A stretch of DNA of 64,000 nt from contig NZ_JAMBNP010000006.1 of NCBI RefSeq assembly GCF_023715145.1, positions 310,001 through 374,000 on the forward strand. The letters run 5' to 3'. Source of the DNA: Paenibacillus glycanilyticus (GTDB lineage Bacteria > Bacillota > Bacilli > Paenibacillales > Paenibacillaceae). Below are positions 18,108 through 26,521 of this stretch, one piece after another; within the stretch, counting starts at the first letter, position 1, and each line of letters begins with the position of its first letter. The translations under genes were made by a program, and so were the position numbers. Under the pieces are notes generated by a model. That model searched no databases. It saw only the letters and a list, made by a program, of their open reading frames with translations, and was not told the origin of the DNA.

Positions 18108-19259
18108 ATGAACATGAAACTTATTTCGATCGAACCAACTCCAAGTCCAAATTCCATGAAGCTGAACGTCGATGAATCGCTGCCCCGCGGCGTCAGACAA
18201 TCCTATACAAAAAAAGAAATCGAGTCCGCGCCGGAGCCGCTGAAAGCGCTCCTCGCCATAGAAGGCGTGCGAAGCATCTTCCGCACGGCCGACTTTATCG
18301 CGCTGGACCGCGTAGCTAACGCGGACTGGGCGCGTATTCTCGCCGACGCGAGAGCGCTGCTGCAAGGCGGAACGGAAGGCGACGACGCGGCAGGAGCCGC
18401 GCTTGCCGCCGAGAGCTACGGCGAGGCGCATGTGCTTGTGCAAATGTATCGGGGCATCCCGATGCAGGTGCGGGTGAAGAACGGCGAGCGGGAAGCCCGC
18501 TCAGCGCTGCCGCCGAAATTCGCCGATGCCGTATCCGAGGCGGCCGGCGCTTCGATGATCCGCGAACGGAAGCTCGAGGAGTTCGGCGTCCGTTACGGCG
18601 AGCTCGAAGAGATTGCGGCCGAGATCGTGAAGGAGCTTGACGCGGCCTATACTGCTGACCGTCTGCAAGAACTAATTACTGCCGCACAGGCGCTGGGTCC
18701 CGGCGAGGAAGCGGCCGCTCCGGCAAGACCTGCGCCGCTGTCGGCCGAAGAGATATCGGAGCGCCTGGATTCGCCGGAATGGCAAATCCGTTATGCCGCG
18801 ATGGAACGGATGTCGCCGGAGCCGGAGCTGCTGCCGCTGATCGCCAGAGCGCTGCATGACGAGAACATGTCGATCCGCCGGCTTGCCGTTGTTTATCTCG
18901 GCGACCTTCGCACGCCAGAGGCGATGCCTTACCTGTTCGAGGCGCTGCGGGACAAATCCGTGTCCGTCCGCCGCACAGCGGGCGACACGCTGTCCGATTG
19001 GGGCGATCCGGCCGCTACCGGCCCAATGATCGAGGCGCTGCGCGATCCGAACAAGCTTGTCCGTTGGCGCGCGGCCCGCTTCTTGTACGAAGCCGGCGAT
19101 GAGAGCGCCGTGGAAGCGCTGCGCGAGGCGGCGAAGGACGCCGAGTTCGAGATCCAGCTGCAGGCGCAGATAGCGCTGGAGCGGATTGAGCGCGGCGAGG
19201 AAGCTGCCGGCTCGGTATGGCAGCAAATGACCGCTGCCCGTAACCGCGAACAGCAATAA
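18108..19259 (+). CDS. ypgR: CvfC/YpgR-like protein: Nfu N-terminal domain plus HEAT repeats
   Basis: N-terminal Nfu/NifU-type domain (residues 1-90: ISIEPTPSPNSMKLNV, FRTADFIALDR), a middle region, then HEAT/PBS-type repeats from about 225 to 360 (WQIRYAAMERM, SIRRLAVVYLGDL, SVRRTAGDTLSDWGD, LVRWRAARFLYEAGD). This architecture matches the conserved virulence factor C / YpgR family of Firmicutes, whose biochemical role is not established. The CxxC of true Nfu scaffolds is absent, so direct Fe-S assembly is unlikely. No signal peptide. It is more GC-rich than its neighbours. 383 residues, single-gene unit. Confidence 0.85.
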   Translation: MNMKLISIEPTPSPNSMKLNVDESLPRGVRQSYTKKEIESAPEPLKALLAIEGVRSIFRTADFIALDRVANADWARILADARALLQGGTEGDDAAGAALAAESYGEAHVLVQMYRGIPMQVRVKNGEREARSALPPKFADAVSEAAGASMIRERKLEEFGVRYGELEEIAAEIVKELDAAYTADRLQELITAAQALGPGEEAAAPARPAPLSAEEISERLDSPEWQIRYAAMERMSPEPELLPLIARALHDENMSIRRLAVVYLGDLRTPEAMPYLFEALRDKSVSVRRTAGDTLSDWGDPAATGPMIEALRDPNKLVRWRAARFLYEAGDESAVEALREAAKDAEFEIQLQAQIALERIERGEEAAGSVWQQMTAARNREQQ

Positions 19260-19272
19260 CTCTTAAACAAAT

Positions 19273-19326
19273 AAGAGCCGTACCCCAAGCAAGCCGTCTG
19301 AGCTGCCCGGGATACGGCTCTTTTCA
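19273..19326. terminator. Bidirectional terminator
   Basis: AAGAGCCGTA (19273-19282) pairs with TACGGCTCTT (19313-19322), with a long loop containing a secondary CCC/GGG pair. It lies between convergent genes. Confidence 0.85.
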
Positions 19327-19327
19327 T

Positions 19328-20467
19328 TTATTGATAATCCAGCTGCACCTGCACGATCATCGAGCCGTCGTTGCCATAAGGCTCGTAACGGGCTGAATAA
19401 CGCACAGACACATGTGACTGCTTGAACGCCGTCGACAGATCGGTTTCCAATTGCGCGCCATGGAGATAACGGAAATGCATACTTGTCTGCTCCTCCATCA
19501 CGGCCTCGCGGATATCTTGCTCCAGCTCGACGAGACTTGCGACCGTATGCTCGGGCTCCGTCCAATGAAGGCCAAGATCGGTGATTAACTTCTCATAGAC
19601 GTCCGCTTTCCCGCTGTCTGTGCTCTCCAGCTTGCTCAGCTCACTGCTATAGGAATGATTCGCCGCCGGATAGGTTTTGGTCCACTGATGATCGGCGCGC
19701 ATTTCGTCATCCGTCTTCAGATAATAATTGTAGCTGAGACGCGATTCTGTCTGCTTCGTGCCGGCTTGCTTCACAACAGGGTCATCCCAGGTCATATCCA
19801 GGTGGTACCAGCTGCCATCCAGCTGCACCATATTCCAGGCATGGTCGCCCGATTTAACCTTGCCTTCCGCGATCAGAACCGGAATTCCGACAGCTTTTAG
19901 CATTTTATAGGCGAGAAGGGAATAACCTTGACATACGGCTGTTCCCGTCGACAGAGCTTCGTATGCCGTGTAATGCTTCAAAGTCTCATCATACTGCAGC
20001 TTGCCGACAATCCAGTCGTGAATGGCCTTCACCTTCTCATGCTCATTCATCCGCGGAGTGATGATCTGGGCTATCGCTTTATTTACCATCTTATCAACAG
20101 CCGCAGTCTGCTCCGTTGTCTCGCGGTATCTGGCCTCCAGCTTAATGGTAGACAGATTCCCCCAGCTGCGGATCGTATACAAATAGGAGTCGAGTATATA
20201 TGCGGTATAATCATCCTGCGCAAGCGCTTGATTGATCGTATTCTGCAGACCGTCGGAAAGCTTGTGCTTGTCTCCTTTATATTGAAGAGTGAAATGCTCG
20301 GACCTGCTTTGAAATTGCGAAGCCAGTTCCTCTTCGAGCTGATCGATTGTGCCGCCGCTGCTCGAGGCGGACGCAAATACAGAGAACAGATCGGATTTCA
20401 TGTTCAAACCAATGGCTGCAGCGAGAAGAGCCGCAACTGCCGTAATTTTCCAACCTGTTTTTCGCAT
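19328..20467 (-). CDS. Secreted transglutaminase-like protein
   Basis: Exported protein: signal peptide at residues 1-33 (LLAAAIGLNM...VFASASS). The transglutaminase-like cysteine-protease fold runs about 120-240, with catalytic Cys in GTAVCQGYSLLAYKML (near 178), His in GDHAWNMVQLDG and Asp in YHLDMTWDDP. The first 110 residues after the signal and the last 130 match no family I recognise. Proteins of this type are usually peptidases or crosslinkers at the envelope. No operon partner; a terminator lies downstream. Confidence 0.87.
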   Translation of the reverse strand: MRKTGWKITAVAALLAAAIGLNMKSDLFSVFASASSSGGTIDQLEEELASQFQSRSEHFTLQYKGDKHKLSDGLQNTINQALAQDDYTAYILDSYLYTIRSWGNLSTIKLEARYRETTEQTAAVDKMVNKAIAQIITPRMNEHEKVKAIHDWIVGKLQYDETLKHYTAYEALSTGTAVCQGYSLLAYKMLKAVGIPVLIAEGKVKSGDHAWNMVQLDGSWYHLDMTWDDPVVKQAGTKQTESRLSYNYYLKTDDEMRADHQWTKTYPAANHSYSSELSKLESTDSGKADVYEKLITDLGLHWTEPEHTVASLVELEQDIREAVMEEQTSMHFRYLHGAQLETDLSTAFKQSHVSVRYSARYEPYGNDGSMIVQVQLDYQ

Positions 20468-20772
20468 AGGTACCTCCCGCTTTCGGGAATATTAGTTTAT
20501 TACTCTATTTTATGCGATTCCCTTTCGTAATAAACACGCAGCGCTGGAAACTATTAAAAATGTAGCTACTTTCATTCTAACGGAGGATGGCCGCCGCGTG
20601 AAGTATGTTTACATATTTCCTAAACATGAAGGAAAATGCAGCTCCTACAAGTACTTCCGATGTAATTGTTGGTGTCTATTTCGGTTGTCTTGCAATTCTT
20701 TATAGCAATGCTTATAGTGATGATAGTAATGATTACTAGCTGGAATAGAGAGCTTTAGCTTCGGAGGTTTGT
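20468..20772. other. Intergenic region with the zinc-operon control site
   Basis: 305 bases between divergent genes. The right end holds the promoter and Zur-like box (20690-20738). The rest shows no gene or fold I can support. Confidence 0.6.
20690..20738 (+). promoter_or_regulatory. Promoter with Zur-like box
   Basis: -35 TTGCAA (20690-20695), 17-base spacer, -10 TATAGT (20713-20718). Just downstream is TAGTAATGATTACTA (20724-20738), a perfect 7-1-7 inverted repeat. Its GTAATnATTAC core equals the core of the Bacillus Zur operator. Its position over the transcription start fits repression by zinc-loaded Zur. Confidence 0.75.
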
Positions 20773-21690
20773 GTGAAAACATTACTACAACTAAATACGA
20801 TATTTCTAAGTATGATTATGGAAGCCATTCCTTTCATCCTGCTTGGCGTCATTGTCTCCGGCCTAATCCAGACGTTTGTAACCGAACGCTGGATCGCCAA
20901 AGTCATGCCTAGAAATCGGTTTCTTTCCACACTCGTTGGCTGCGGAGTCGGCGTTTTTTTTCCTGCCTGCGAATGTGGAATCGTCCCTATTACGAGGCGT
21001 TTGCTAGGCAAAGGCGTCCCTCTTCATGCGGGCATCGCTTTTATGCTGACCGGGCCGATCATTAACCCGATTGTCTTGTTTGCTACGTTTATGGCATTTG
21101 GCAACAGCTGGCGCATGGCATTGATCCGGGCAGGCGCAGCAATAGTTGTCGCCTTTATCACAGCCATTGTCATTTCTTATTTATTCCCGCAGCTGCCTTT
21201 CCGTACATCGCCAGGAGCGGGCATGCAGGAAGCTGCAGCTGCGCTGGAGCCGGCAGCAACCCCCGCTGCCAAGCCGCCGCTCCGCACGCAATTGCTTGGC
21301 GTGATGACGCACAGTATTGAAGAGTTCTTCTCGGTGGGCAAATATCTCGTGCTTGGGGCGCTCATTGCCGCTGCCATGCAAACCTACATTCCGACGGCGT
21401 CGCTGATCCACCTGGGCAGCAATGTTGTAACTTCATCACTGGTCATGATCGTGATGGCTTTTGTCATGTCGCTTTGCTCGGAAGCCGATGCCTTTATCGC
21501 CTCTTCCTTCCAAGGCAGCTTCTCCATTGGAGCGATCTCGGCCTTTCTTGTATTTGGCCCAATGATTGACATTAAGAACACGTTAATGCTGCTTGGGGTA
21601 TTTAAAGGCAAATTTGTAGTGACCTTGATCGCTCTCGTCGCTACCCTTACGCTGCTGGTATCCCTGCTTGTAGGGAGGTTGTTCGGATGA
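20773..21690 (+). CDS. ycgR: YcgR-like permease (UPF0718/DUF318)
   Basis: Membrane permease with about eight helices of the UPF0718 family. Conserved GVGVFFPACECGIVPITRR (residues 57-75) and the later VMSLCSEADAFIASSF form the paired family motifs, with the Cys residues typical of this group. A cytoplasmic loop (about 140-180) is Ala/Pro-rich. The start is GTG, with GGAGG 5 bases upstream. The next gene overlaps by four bases (ATGA), a translationally coupled pair also seen in Bacillus (ycgR-ycgQ). The preceding Zur-like box suggests a role in zinc-limited growth, for example metal or metallochaperone handling; the transported species is unknown. Confidence 0.8.
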   Translation: MKTLLQLNTIFLSMIMEAIPFILLGVIVSGLIQTFVTERWIAKVMPRNRFLSTLVGCGVGVFFPACECGIVPITRRLLGKGVPLHAGIAFMLTGPIINPIVLFATFMAFGNSWRMALIRAGAAIVVAFITAIVISYLFPQLPFRTSPGAGMQEAAAALEPAATPAAKPPLRTQLLGVMTHSIEEFFSVGKYLVLGALIAAAMQTYIPTASLIHLGSNVVTSSLVMIVMAFVMSLCSEADAFIASSFQGSFSIGAISAFLVFGPMIDIKNTLMLLGVFKGKFVVTLIALVATLTLLVSLLVGRLFG

Positions 21691-22628
21691 TCCGTTTGTA
21701 TATTTTGGGCGGCTTTGCGTTTATGCTTCTTGAAATGCATATAAGAGGCGATTTGAACAAGTATATTAATATGAGGTACTCGTATTTATCGACGAGCGCG
21801 ATCATCCTGCTGACGATTCTTTTCGTCTTCGAATTTATTCGGATTTACCGTAAAGAGCGTGCGGACAAGGCAAAAGCCGAGCTTGGACATGACCAGAGCC
21901 ACCACCATGATCATGATCATGATCACCACCAGCATGCCTGCGCCTGCCAAGACCACGACCATCATGATCATGACCATCATGGACCCGATCACCACGGACA
22001 TGACCATCATCATTCCAAGGCGGGACGCGGATTTAGCTACATCTTTTTGCTGATACCGATTTTGACGGGTTTATTCCTGCCCGTTCAGACGCTCGACTCC
22101 AGCTTTCTGAAAGCTAAGGGCTTTTCCTTTCCGAACATTGATTACTCGGCGGACAATCCGGGAAATCATCAGTTCCTGAAGCCGGACACCAGCATTTTCT
22201 ATGGACAAGACGGCTATAAGAAAATCGCTGACAAGGAGCTTGCTCAATTTGCCGGCAAGGATCAGCTGATTTTTAATGATAATGACTATCTGAAAGGACT
22301 GGAAGCCGTCTACAACCATCCCCAGAATTTCATGGGAAAAACAGTCGGATTTGATGGCTTTGTCTACAAAGGCGAACAAATTGACGATACACATTATTTC
22401 GTGTTCCGTTACGGCTTTATCCACTGTGCTGCCGACTCCGGCGTATTCGGCATGCTGGTTGAGTTCCCCAAAGGCACCAATCTGAAAAACGATGACTGGG
22501 TTCATGTATCGGGCACTTTGTCTTCCGAGCTGTACCAGCCTTTCAAACAAACCATTCTCGTTCTGAAGGCATCAGCATGGAATTCCATTGACGCACCTTC
22601 TGATCCATATGTTTATCGTAATTTTTGA
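21687..22628 (+). CDS. ycgQ: YcgQ-like TIGR03943 protein with His-rich loop
   Basis: Two N-terminal membrane helices (residues 1-25 and 35-55), then a strikingly His/Asp-rich cytoplasmic or surface loop (about 70-112: repeats of HDHDH, HHDHD, plus a CAC pair), a third helix near 118-135, and a C-terminal extracytoplasmic domain (about 140-313: FVYKGEQ, FVFRYGFIHCAAD). This matches the TIGR03943 family. The His-rich stretch is a likely zinc reservoir or sensor. The start overlaps the ycgR stop. The next gene begins 21 bases downstream with no terminator. Confidence 0.82.
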   Translation: MIRLYILGGFAFMLLEMHIRGDLNKYINMRYSYLSTSAIILLTILFVFEFIRIYRKERADKAKAELGHDQSHHHDHDHDHHQHACACQDHDHHDHDHHGPDHHGHDHHHSKAGRGFSYIFLLIPILTGLFLPVQTLDSSFLKAKGFSFPNIDYSADNPGNHQFLKPDTSIFYGQDGYKKIADKELAQFAGKDQLIFNDNDYLKGLEAVYNHPQNFMGKTVGFDGFVYKGEQIDDTHYFVFRYGFIHCAADSGVFGMLVEFPKGTNLKNDDWVHVSGTLSSELYQPFKQTILVLKASAWNSIDAPSDPYVYRNF

Positions 22629-22649
22629 ACTTAGCTGAAAGGGAGACGA

Positions 22650-24566
22650 TTGGTTTTGCATAACGGATATAGATGGAGAGCACTTCTAAGCAAGCCCTTT
22701 GTGACTTTTTCCATCATCATGATTTTAAAGATGCTGCTCGTATGGCTCATTGTCTTTAACGGAGGAACGAAGGATCTGCTGAAAATGCTGATAACCGGCA
22801 TTTCGTCCATCGGGTTTATTTTCTGCCTGATCGAATCGTTCGCTTACCGTAAAAAGCTTGTCGCTTATCTGATCAGTGACCTGATTCTTACCGGCATTTA
22901 TTTTGCCGTTATCATGTACTACAAATATTTCGGCGTTATTGTTACTTACCACGAGCTTCGCCAGGTCAATCAAGTATCCGAGGTCAACAGCAGCGTGATC
23001 TCGCTTATGGACCCGTACTTCCTGTTTATCTTTACGGACATTATCGCGGCCTTTATGTTCATGGCATTCAGCCGCCGTTTCCGTGCCTGGAGCAAAAGCT
23101 TGTCCGTCCGTGAAGGACGCAGCTGGTTTGCTGCCGGCCAGGTGCTTGCGCTTGCCGCCTGTACCGCGGCTATTCTCCCTTACCGGGAGGATATGAATGA
23201 GTTCCAGCAAGCGAAGAACATGGGCATTCTTAATTATGAGGTCTATGCCACCTTTGCTTCCTCCAAGGATCTGCCTATAGCGGAAGAGGAGATTACTCCG
23301 GCTATGGTCGAACAGGAAAAAGGCAGCGCACAGCCTGCTCAGCCTGCATACTGGGAAGCGGCCAAAGGGAAGAATGTAATTATCATTCAGCTTGAAGCAT
23401 TCCAGAACTTCCTGATTAACTTAAAGATCGACGGCAAAGAAATCACGCCAAACATGAACAAGCTGGCTGCCGAGAATTTCTACTTCCCGCATTTCTTCCA
23501 GCAGGTCGGTCAAGGCAATACGGCGGATGCCGAGTATGTGGTAAATACATCGCTGTACGTACCGCCTAACGGCGCAGCTTCCGAGGTGTATGCCGATAAA
23601 GAGCTTCCGAGCATGCCGAAGGCTTTTGCGGCTAACGGTTATCAGACAGCTACCTTCCATACGAACAACGTGGTGTTCTGGAACCGCGACCAGCTGTATA
23701 AAGCTCTTGGCTGGGACAAATATTATGATGACCGGTTCTTCGGCAAAGAAGATCTTGTCGCCTTTGGTCCTTCCGATGAAGTCCTGTACGCCAAAACGGC
23801 CGATGAGCTGTCACGCATGCAGCAGACCGGCCAGCCGTTCTACGTTCAATTGATCTCCATGTCCGGCCATCATCCGTTCCGGATACCGGAAAGCAAGTAT
23901 AAGATGGAGCTTCCCGCCCGTTACAAAAACACGCTGGTCGGCGATTATATCGAAGCCCAGAACTATGCGGATTACGCGCTTGGCCAATTCATTGATGATC
24001 TGAAGAAGAAGGGCATCTGGGATAACAGCGTTATTGTTCTGTACGGCGATCATCAAGGACTGCCGATCTACTCGCTGAACAACAACGAGAAGAAGCTGAT
24101 GAAGGAAATTTACGGCCGTGACTATGCGCTGCCGGATATGATGAATATCCCGCTTATTATGTCCGTGCCGAATCAATCGCCTCAAGTATTCCAGCAGGTC
24201 GGCGGACAATCGGATATTTTCCCGACCGTATCCAACTTGATGGGCGTATCGCTTAAGGATCAGGTGCATTTCGGCCAGGATCTGCTGAATCATGCAACGA
24301 ACATTCTGCCCGAACGTTATTATCTGCCATCCGGCTCGTTTATCTCGGATAATGGCGCATTTGTGCCCGGCTCCGGTTATGAGGACGGGATCTCGTATCC
24401 GCTGGCTGGCGGTCCTGTCACGGCACCGCTTGATACCAAAGAAACGTATACGATAGCTCACCGTCTGGTCAGCATGTCCGACGAGTATGTCGCATCGCTT
24501 CCGGAAATCAACGAGAAGGACGTCAAGCCGCAAAATAACAATCAGCAGGTTGCTTCCGTGAAATAA
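22650..24566 (+). CDS. Lipoteichoic-acid-synthase-family sulfatase
   Basis: Polytopic phosphoglycerol transferase of the LtaS family: five N-terminal helices (to about residue 190), then an extracellular sulfatase-fold domain. Seen: metal-site QLEAFQNFLI, nucleophile Thr in GQGNTADAEY (near 290), FHTNNVVFWNRD, SMSGHHPF and the metal-binding YGDHQG. It would move glycerol phosphate from phosphatidylglycerol to a glycolipid or growing chain. 638 residues matches the family. The start is TTG at 22650 (4 bases after AAAGGGAG) or a second TTG at 22656 (10 bases after). Because it follows ycgQ closely without a terminator it may share the zinc-responsive promoter. Whether it is polymerase or primase is not decidable here. 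Confidence 0.88.
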   Translation: MVLHNGYRWRALLSKPFVTFSIIMILKMLLVWLIVFNGGTKDLLKMLITGISSIGFIFCLIESFAYRKKLVAYLISDLILTGIYFAVIMYYKYFGVIVTYHELRQVNQVSEVNSSVISLMDPYFLFIFTDIIAAFMFMAFSRRFRAWSKSLSVREGRSWFAAGQVLALAACTAAILPYREDMNEFQQAKNMGILNYEVYATFASSKDLPIAEEEITPAMVEQEKGSAQPAQPAYWEAAKGKNVIIIQLEAFQNFLINLKIDGKEITPNMNKLAAENFYFPHFFQQVGQGNTADAEYVVNTSLYVPPNGAASEVYADKELPSMPKAFAANGYQTATFHTNNVVFWNRDQLYKALGWDKYYDDRFFGKEDLVAFGPSDEVLYAKTADELSRMQQTGQPFYVQLISMSGHHPFRIPESKYKMELPARYKNTLVGDYIEAQNYADYALGQFIDDLKKKGIWDNSVIVLYGDHQGLPIYSLNNNEKKLMKEIYGRDYALPDMMNIPLIMSVPNQSPQVFQQVGGQSDIFPTVSNLMGVSLKDQVHFGQDLLNHATNILPERYYLPSGSFISDNGAFVPGSGYEDGISYPLAGGPVTAPLDTKETYTIAHRLVSMSDEYVASLPEINEKDVKPQNNNQQVASVK

Positions 24567-24576
24567 TAAAACGCAG

Positions 24577-24628
24577 AAAAGGGGGTGTCCCATAAGTCAT
24601 GTAAATGACGATGGGACACCCCCTTTTT
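24577..24628 (+). terminator. Strong terminator-like palindrome, also candidate left end of the IS
   Basis: A 13-base stem GGGGGTGTCCCAT with ATGGGACACCCCC, extended inward by GTCAT/ATGAC, A4 before and T5 after. It ends the LTA-synthase unit. Its outer half resembles the inverse of the right-hand IS end at 26495-26510. Confidence 0.85.
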
Positions 24629-24677
24629 ATCTGGGCTAAACAGCAGTCTGCGCATTTAAATGTTCTTCCAATCGCCA

Positions 24678-24728
24678 TTGCTCGGGGATTCCTTGAATCA
24701 ACGAGGCAAGGTTGGAATCCCCGAGCAA
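24678..24728 (+). repeat. Inverted repeat in the IS leader
   Basis: TTGCTCGGGGATTCC (24678-24692) is repeated in perfect inverse at 24714-24728 with a 21-base loop. No T-tract follows. A barrier hairpin against read-through is plausible. Confidence 0.85.
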
Positions 24729-24805
24729 AAGCGACCGCTAAAGCTTTTCCAGAATCATTTAAACGCTCCGCTTGCCTTTAACCTGTTCATGAAATGCTCA
24801 AACAA

Positions 24806-24871
24806 AAAGAAGCCAACCCTTGTTAAAATGGAGGTACCACCCAACCATTCTAAGTAAAGAGAGGCTTCTTT
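24806..24871 (+). promoter_or_regulatory. Start-masking stem of the transposase
   Basis: AAAGAAGCC (24806-24814) is the exact inverse complement of GGCTTCTTT (24863-24871), which ends at the transposase ATG. A nested AATGG/CCATT pair (24827-24831, 24845-24849) lies inside. The fold would lock the region next to the AGAGAGG site in long transcripts. Confidence 0.6.
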
Positions 24872-26430
24872 ATGTACAAAGAATATACCATGGATCAGCT
24901 GTCCTTGCCAATGGACTTGCAAGAAGATAATCCCGAAAATCATCTCGTTCGCGTCATCAACGACGCAGTCAACCGTTTAGAAATGAATCTCTTCACAAAA
25001 GCTTATCCCGGAGGTGGCCGGGACAGCTATCATCCTAAAATGCTTATGAAGGTCATCATCTATGCTTACACGCAGCGCATTTACTCGTCTCGCCAGATCG
25101 CAAAAGCGGTTCGCGAAAACATCATGTTTATGTGGCTGGCGGCCAGACAACGCCCAGACTTCCGCACCATTAATCGCTTCCGCTCTGAACGTATGAAAGA
25201 CGTACTAGAGGCTATCTTCACAGCTGTTCTTCAGTTTCTCATGGAAGAAAACTACGTCAAGCTCGACCATTACTTCGTGGATGGAACGAAGATCGAAGCA
25301 AATGCAAACCGCTACACCTTTGTTTGGGGCAAGGCTGTCGTCAAACAAAAGCTGAAGCTCCAAGAAAAAGTTCAGACCTTGTTCGCCGCGATTGAAGAGG
25401 CAGAAAAACAAGAAGAGCAAACGCTGAGTAACTTGGACCTCCCTGAACTTGGTGAAGCTTCAACCATCACGAGTGAAAAGCTGGAACAGGCTGTTCAACA
25501 GCTTGAAAGCAAGCTTCAGAAAAGCCGAAGGACAAGCCACTAAAGAAAACCGTGCGCCTTGTGCGAAAAGACCTTCTGCCACGCCTGCAGAAATATGAAA
25601 ATCAGCAGGAAACACTCGGAAGCCGCAATAGTTTCAGTAAAACCGACCCCGATGCAACGTTTATGCGCATGAAAGAAGACCACATGCGTAATGGCCAGTT
25701 GAAACCAGGCTATAACGTGCAGATCGGAACAGAGGATCAGTTCATCCTTAGCTACAGCCTTCACCAACGCCCAACAGATACGCGTTGCCTAAAGCCGCAC
25801 CTTGACCAAGTAAAGGCTTTGCTTGGTCAATTGCCGAGAACCATCATCGCAGATGCGGGTTATGGGAGCGAAGAAAATTATGCTTACCTAGAGTCTGAAG
25901 AACAACGAGCACTTGTAAAATACAATACTTATCATAAAGAAAACACCAAAGCATGGAAGCAAGATATAAGCAAGTTCGAGAACTGGTTGTATGACGAGAA
26001 TGAAGATTCGTGGACATGTGCAGCAGGACAGAAACTGCTATTTCGCTATGAAAGCAAAAGCTTAACCGAGAGCGGATACGAGATCGTTACTCGCAACTAT
26101 CGCAGTATTTCCTGCAAGGGCTGTCCGCTAAAGGACAGGTGTACAAAGGCACAAGGAGATCGAGAAATAAAGGTCAGCATGGAATATCTTCGACTCAAGC
26201 AGCAAGCGAGAGAGCAACTAAAGAGCGAGGATGGACATGCCTTATCGGTTCGACGCATGCATGAACCGGAGAGTGTGTTTGGGCAAATAAAGAATAACCG
26301 AGGATTCCGTCGGCTCCTGCTTCGAGGCTTGCCGAAAGTCAGCCTAGAGGTCGGGTGGCTTTCACTTGCCCACAATTTGCTGAAGAAAGCAGCAAAAGAT
26401 CTAAAAACAAAAATAGCAGTGCGGGGATAG
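24872..26430 (+). pseudogene. IS1182-family transposase, frameshifted
   Basis: The first frame (24872-25543) carries the N-terminal DUF772-like part (DQLSLPMDLQEDNPENHLVR, NRFRSERM) and the first catalytic Asp (YFVDGTKIEANANRYTFVWGKA). It ends at a TAA in the coiled linker. The rest continues in the -1 frame to 26430: it reads in as KPKDKPLKKTVRLVRKD from about 25522, then IIADAGYGSEENY (second Asp), a CKGCPLKDRCTKA zinc-like cluster, and ESVFGQIKNNRGFRR (catalytic Glu). The shift falls at CAGAAAAGCC (25518-25527). Loss of one A would explain it; programmed -1 slippage is possible but the heptamer is not a classic one. The joined product would be about 515 residues. Confidence 0.8.
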
Positions 26431-26449
26431 CCCTTGCACTGCTATTTTT
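26411..26449 (+). terminator. Terminator at the transposase end
   Basis: AAATAGCAGTGC (26411-26422) pairs with GCACTGCTATTT (26436-26447), then T's; the stem overlaps the transposase stop codon. Confidence 0.8.
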
Positions 26450-26521
26450 ATAGAAATTACACGGATGCGAGCCGTTTCTTCAGCGAGCGAACCTCTTTTG
26501 AGACGGCCCCTTTTTTTCGAA

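Larger units (their letters stand above)
24581..26510 (+). mobile_element. IS1182-family insertion sequence (transposase frameshifted)
   Basis: Contains one split DDE transposase of the IS1182 family. Candidate terminal inverted repeats are GGGGGTGTCCCATAAG (24581-24596) and, inverted, GGGGCCGTCTCAAAAG (26495-26510), about 12 of 16 positions alike. No convincing target duplication is seen, so the borders are uncertain. Inside, a 15-base stem-loop (24678-24728) and a stem hiding the transposase start (24806-24871) separate it from outside transcription. It lies between the LTA-synthase gene and the convergent GH2 operon. Confidence 0.7.

Noticed and set aside
21786..22053. Met/Val- or Met/Ile-rich proteins in other frames of the His-rich stretch
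   Set aside because: These are shadows of the CAT/GAC-rich repeat in the ycgQ-like gene.
24660..24857. Small frame in the IS leader
   Set aside because: It overlaps the two inverted repeats and has no ribosome site.
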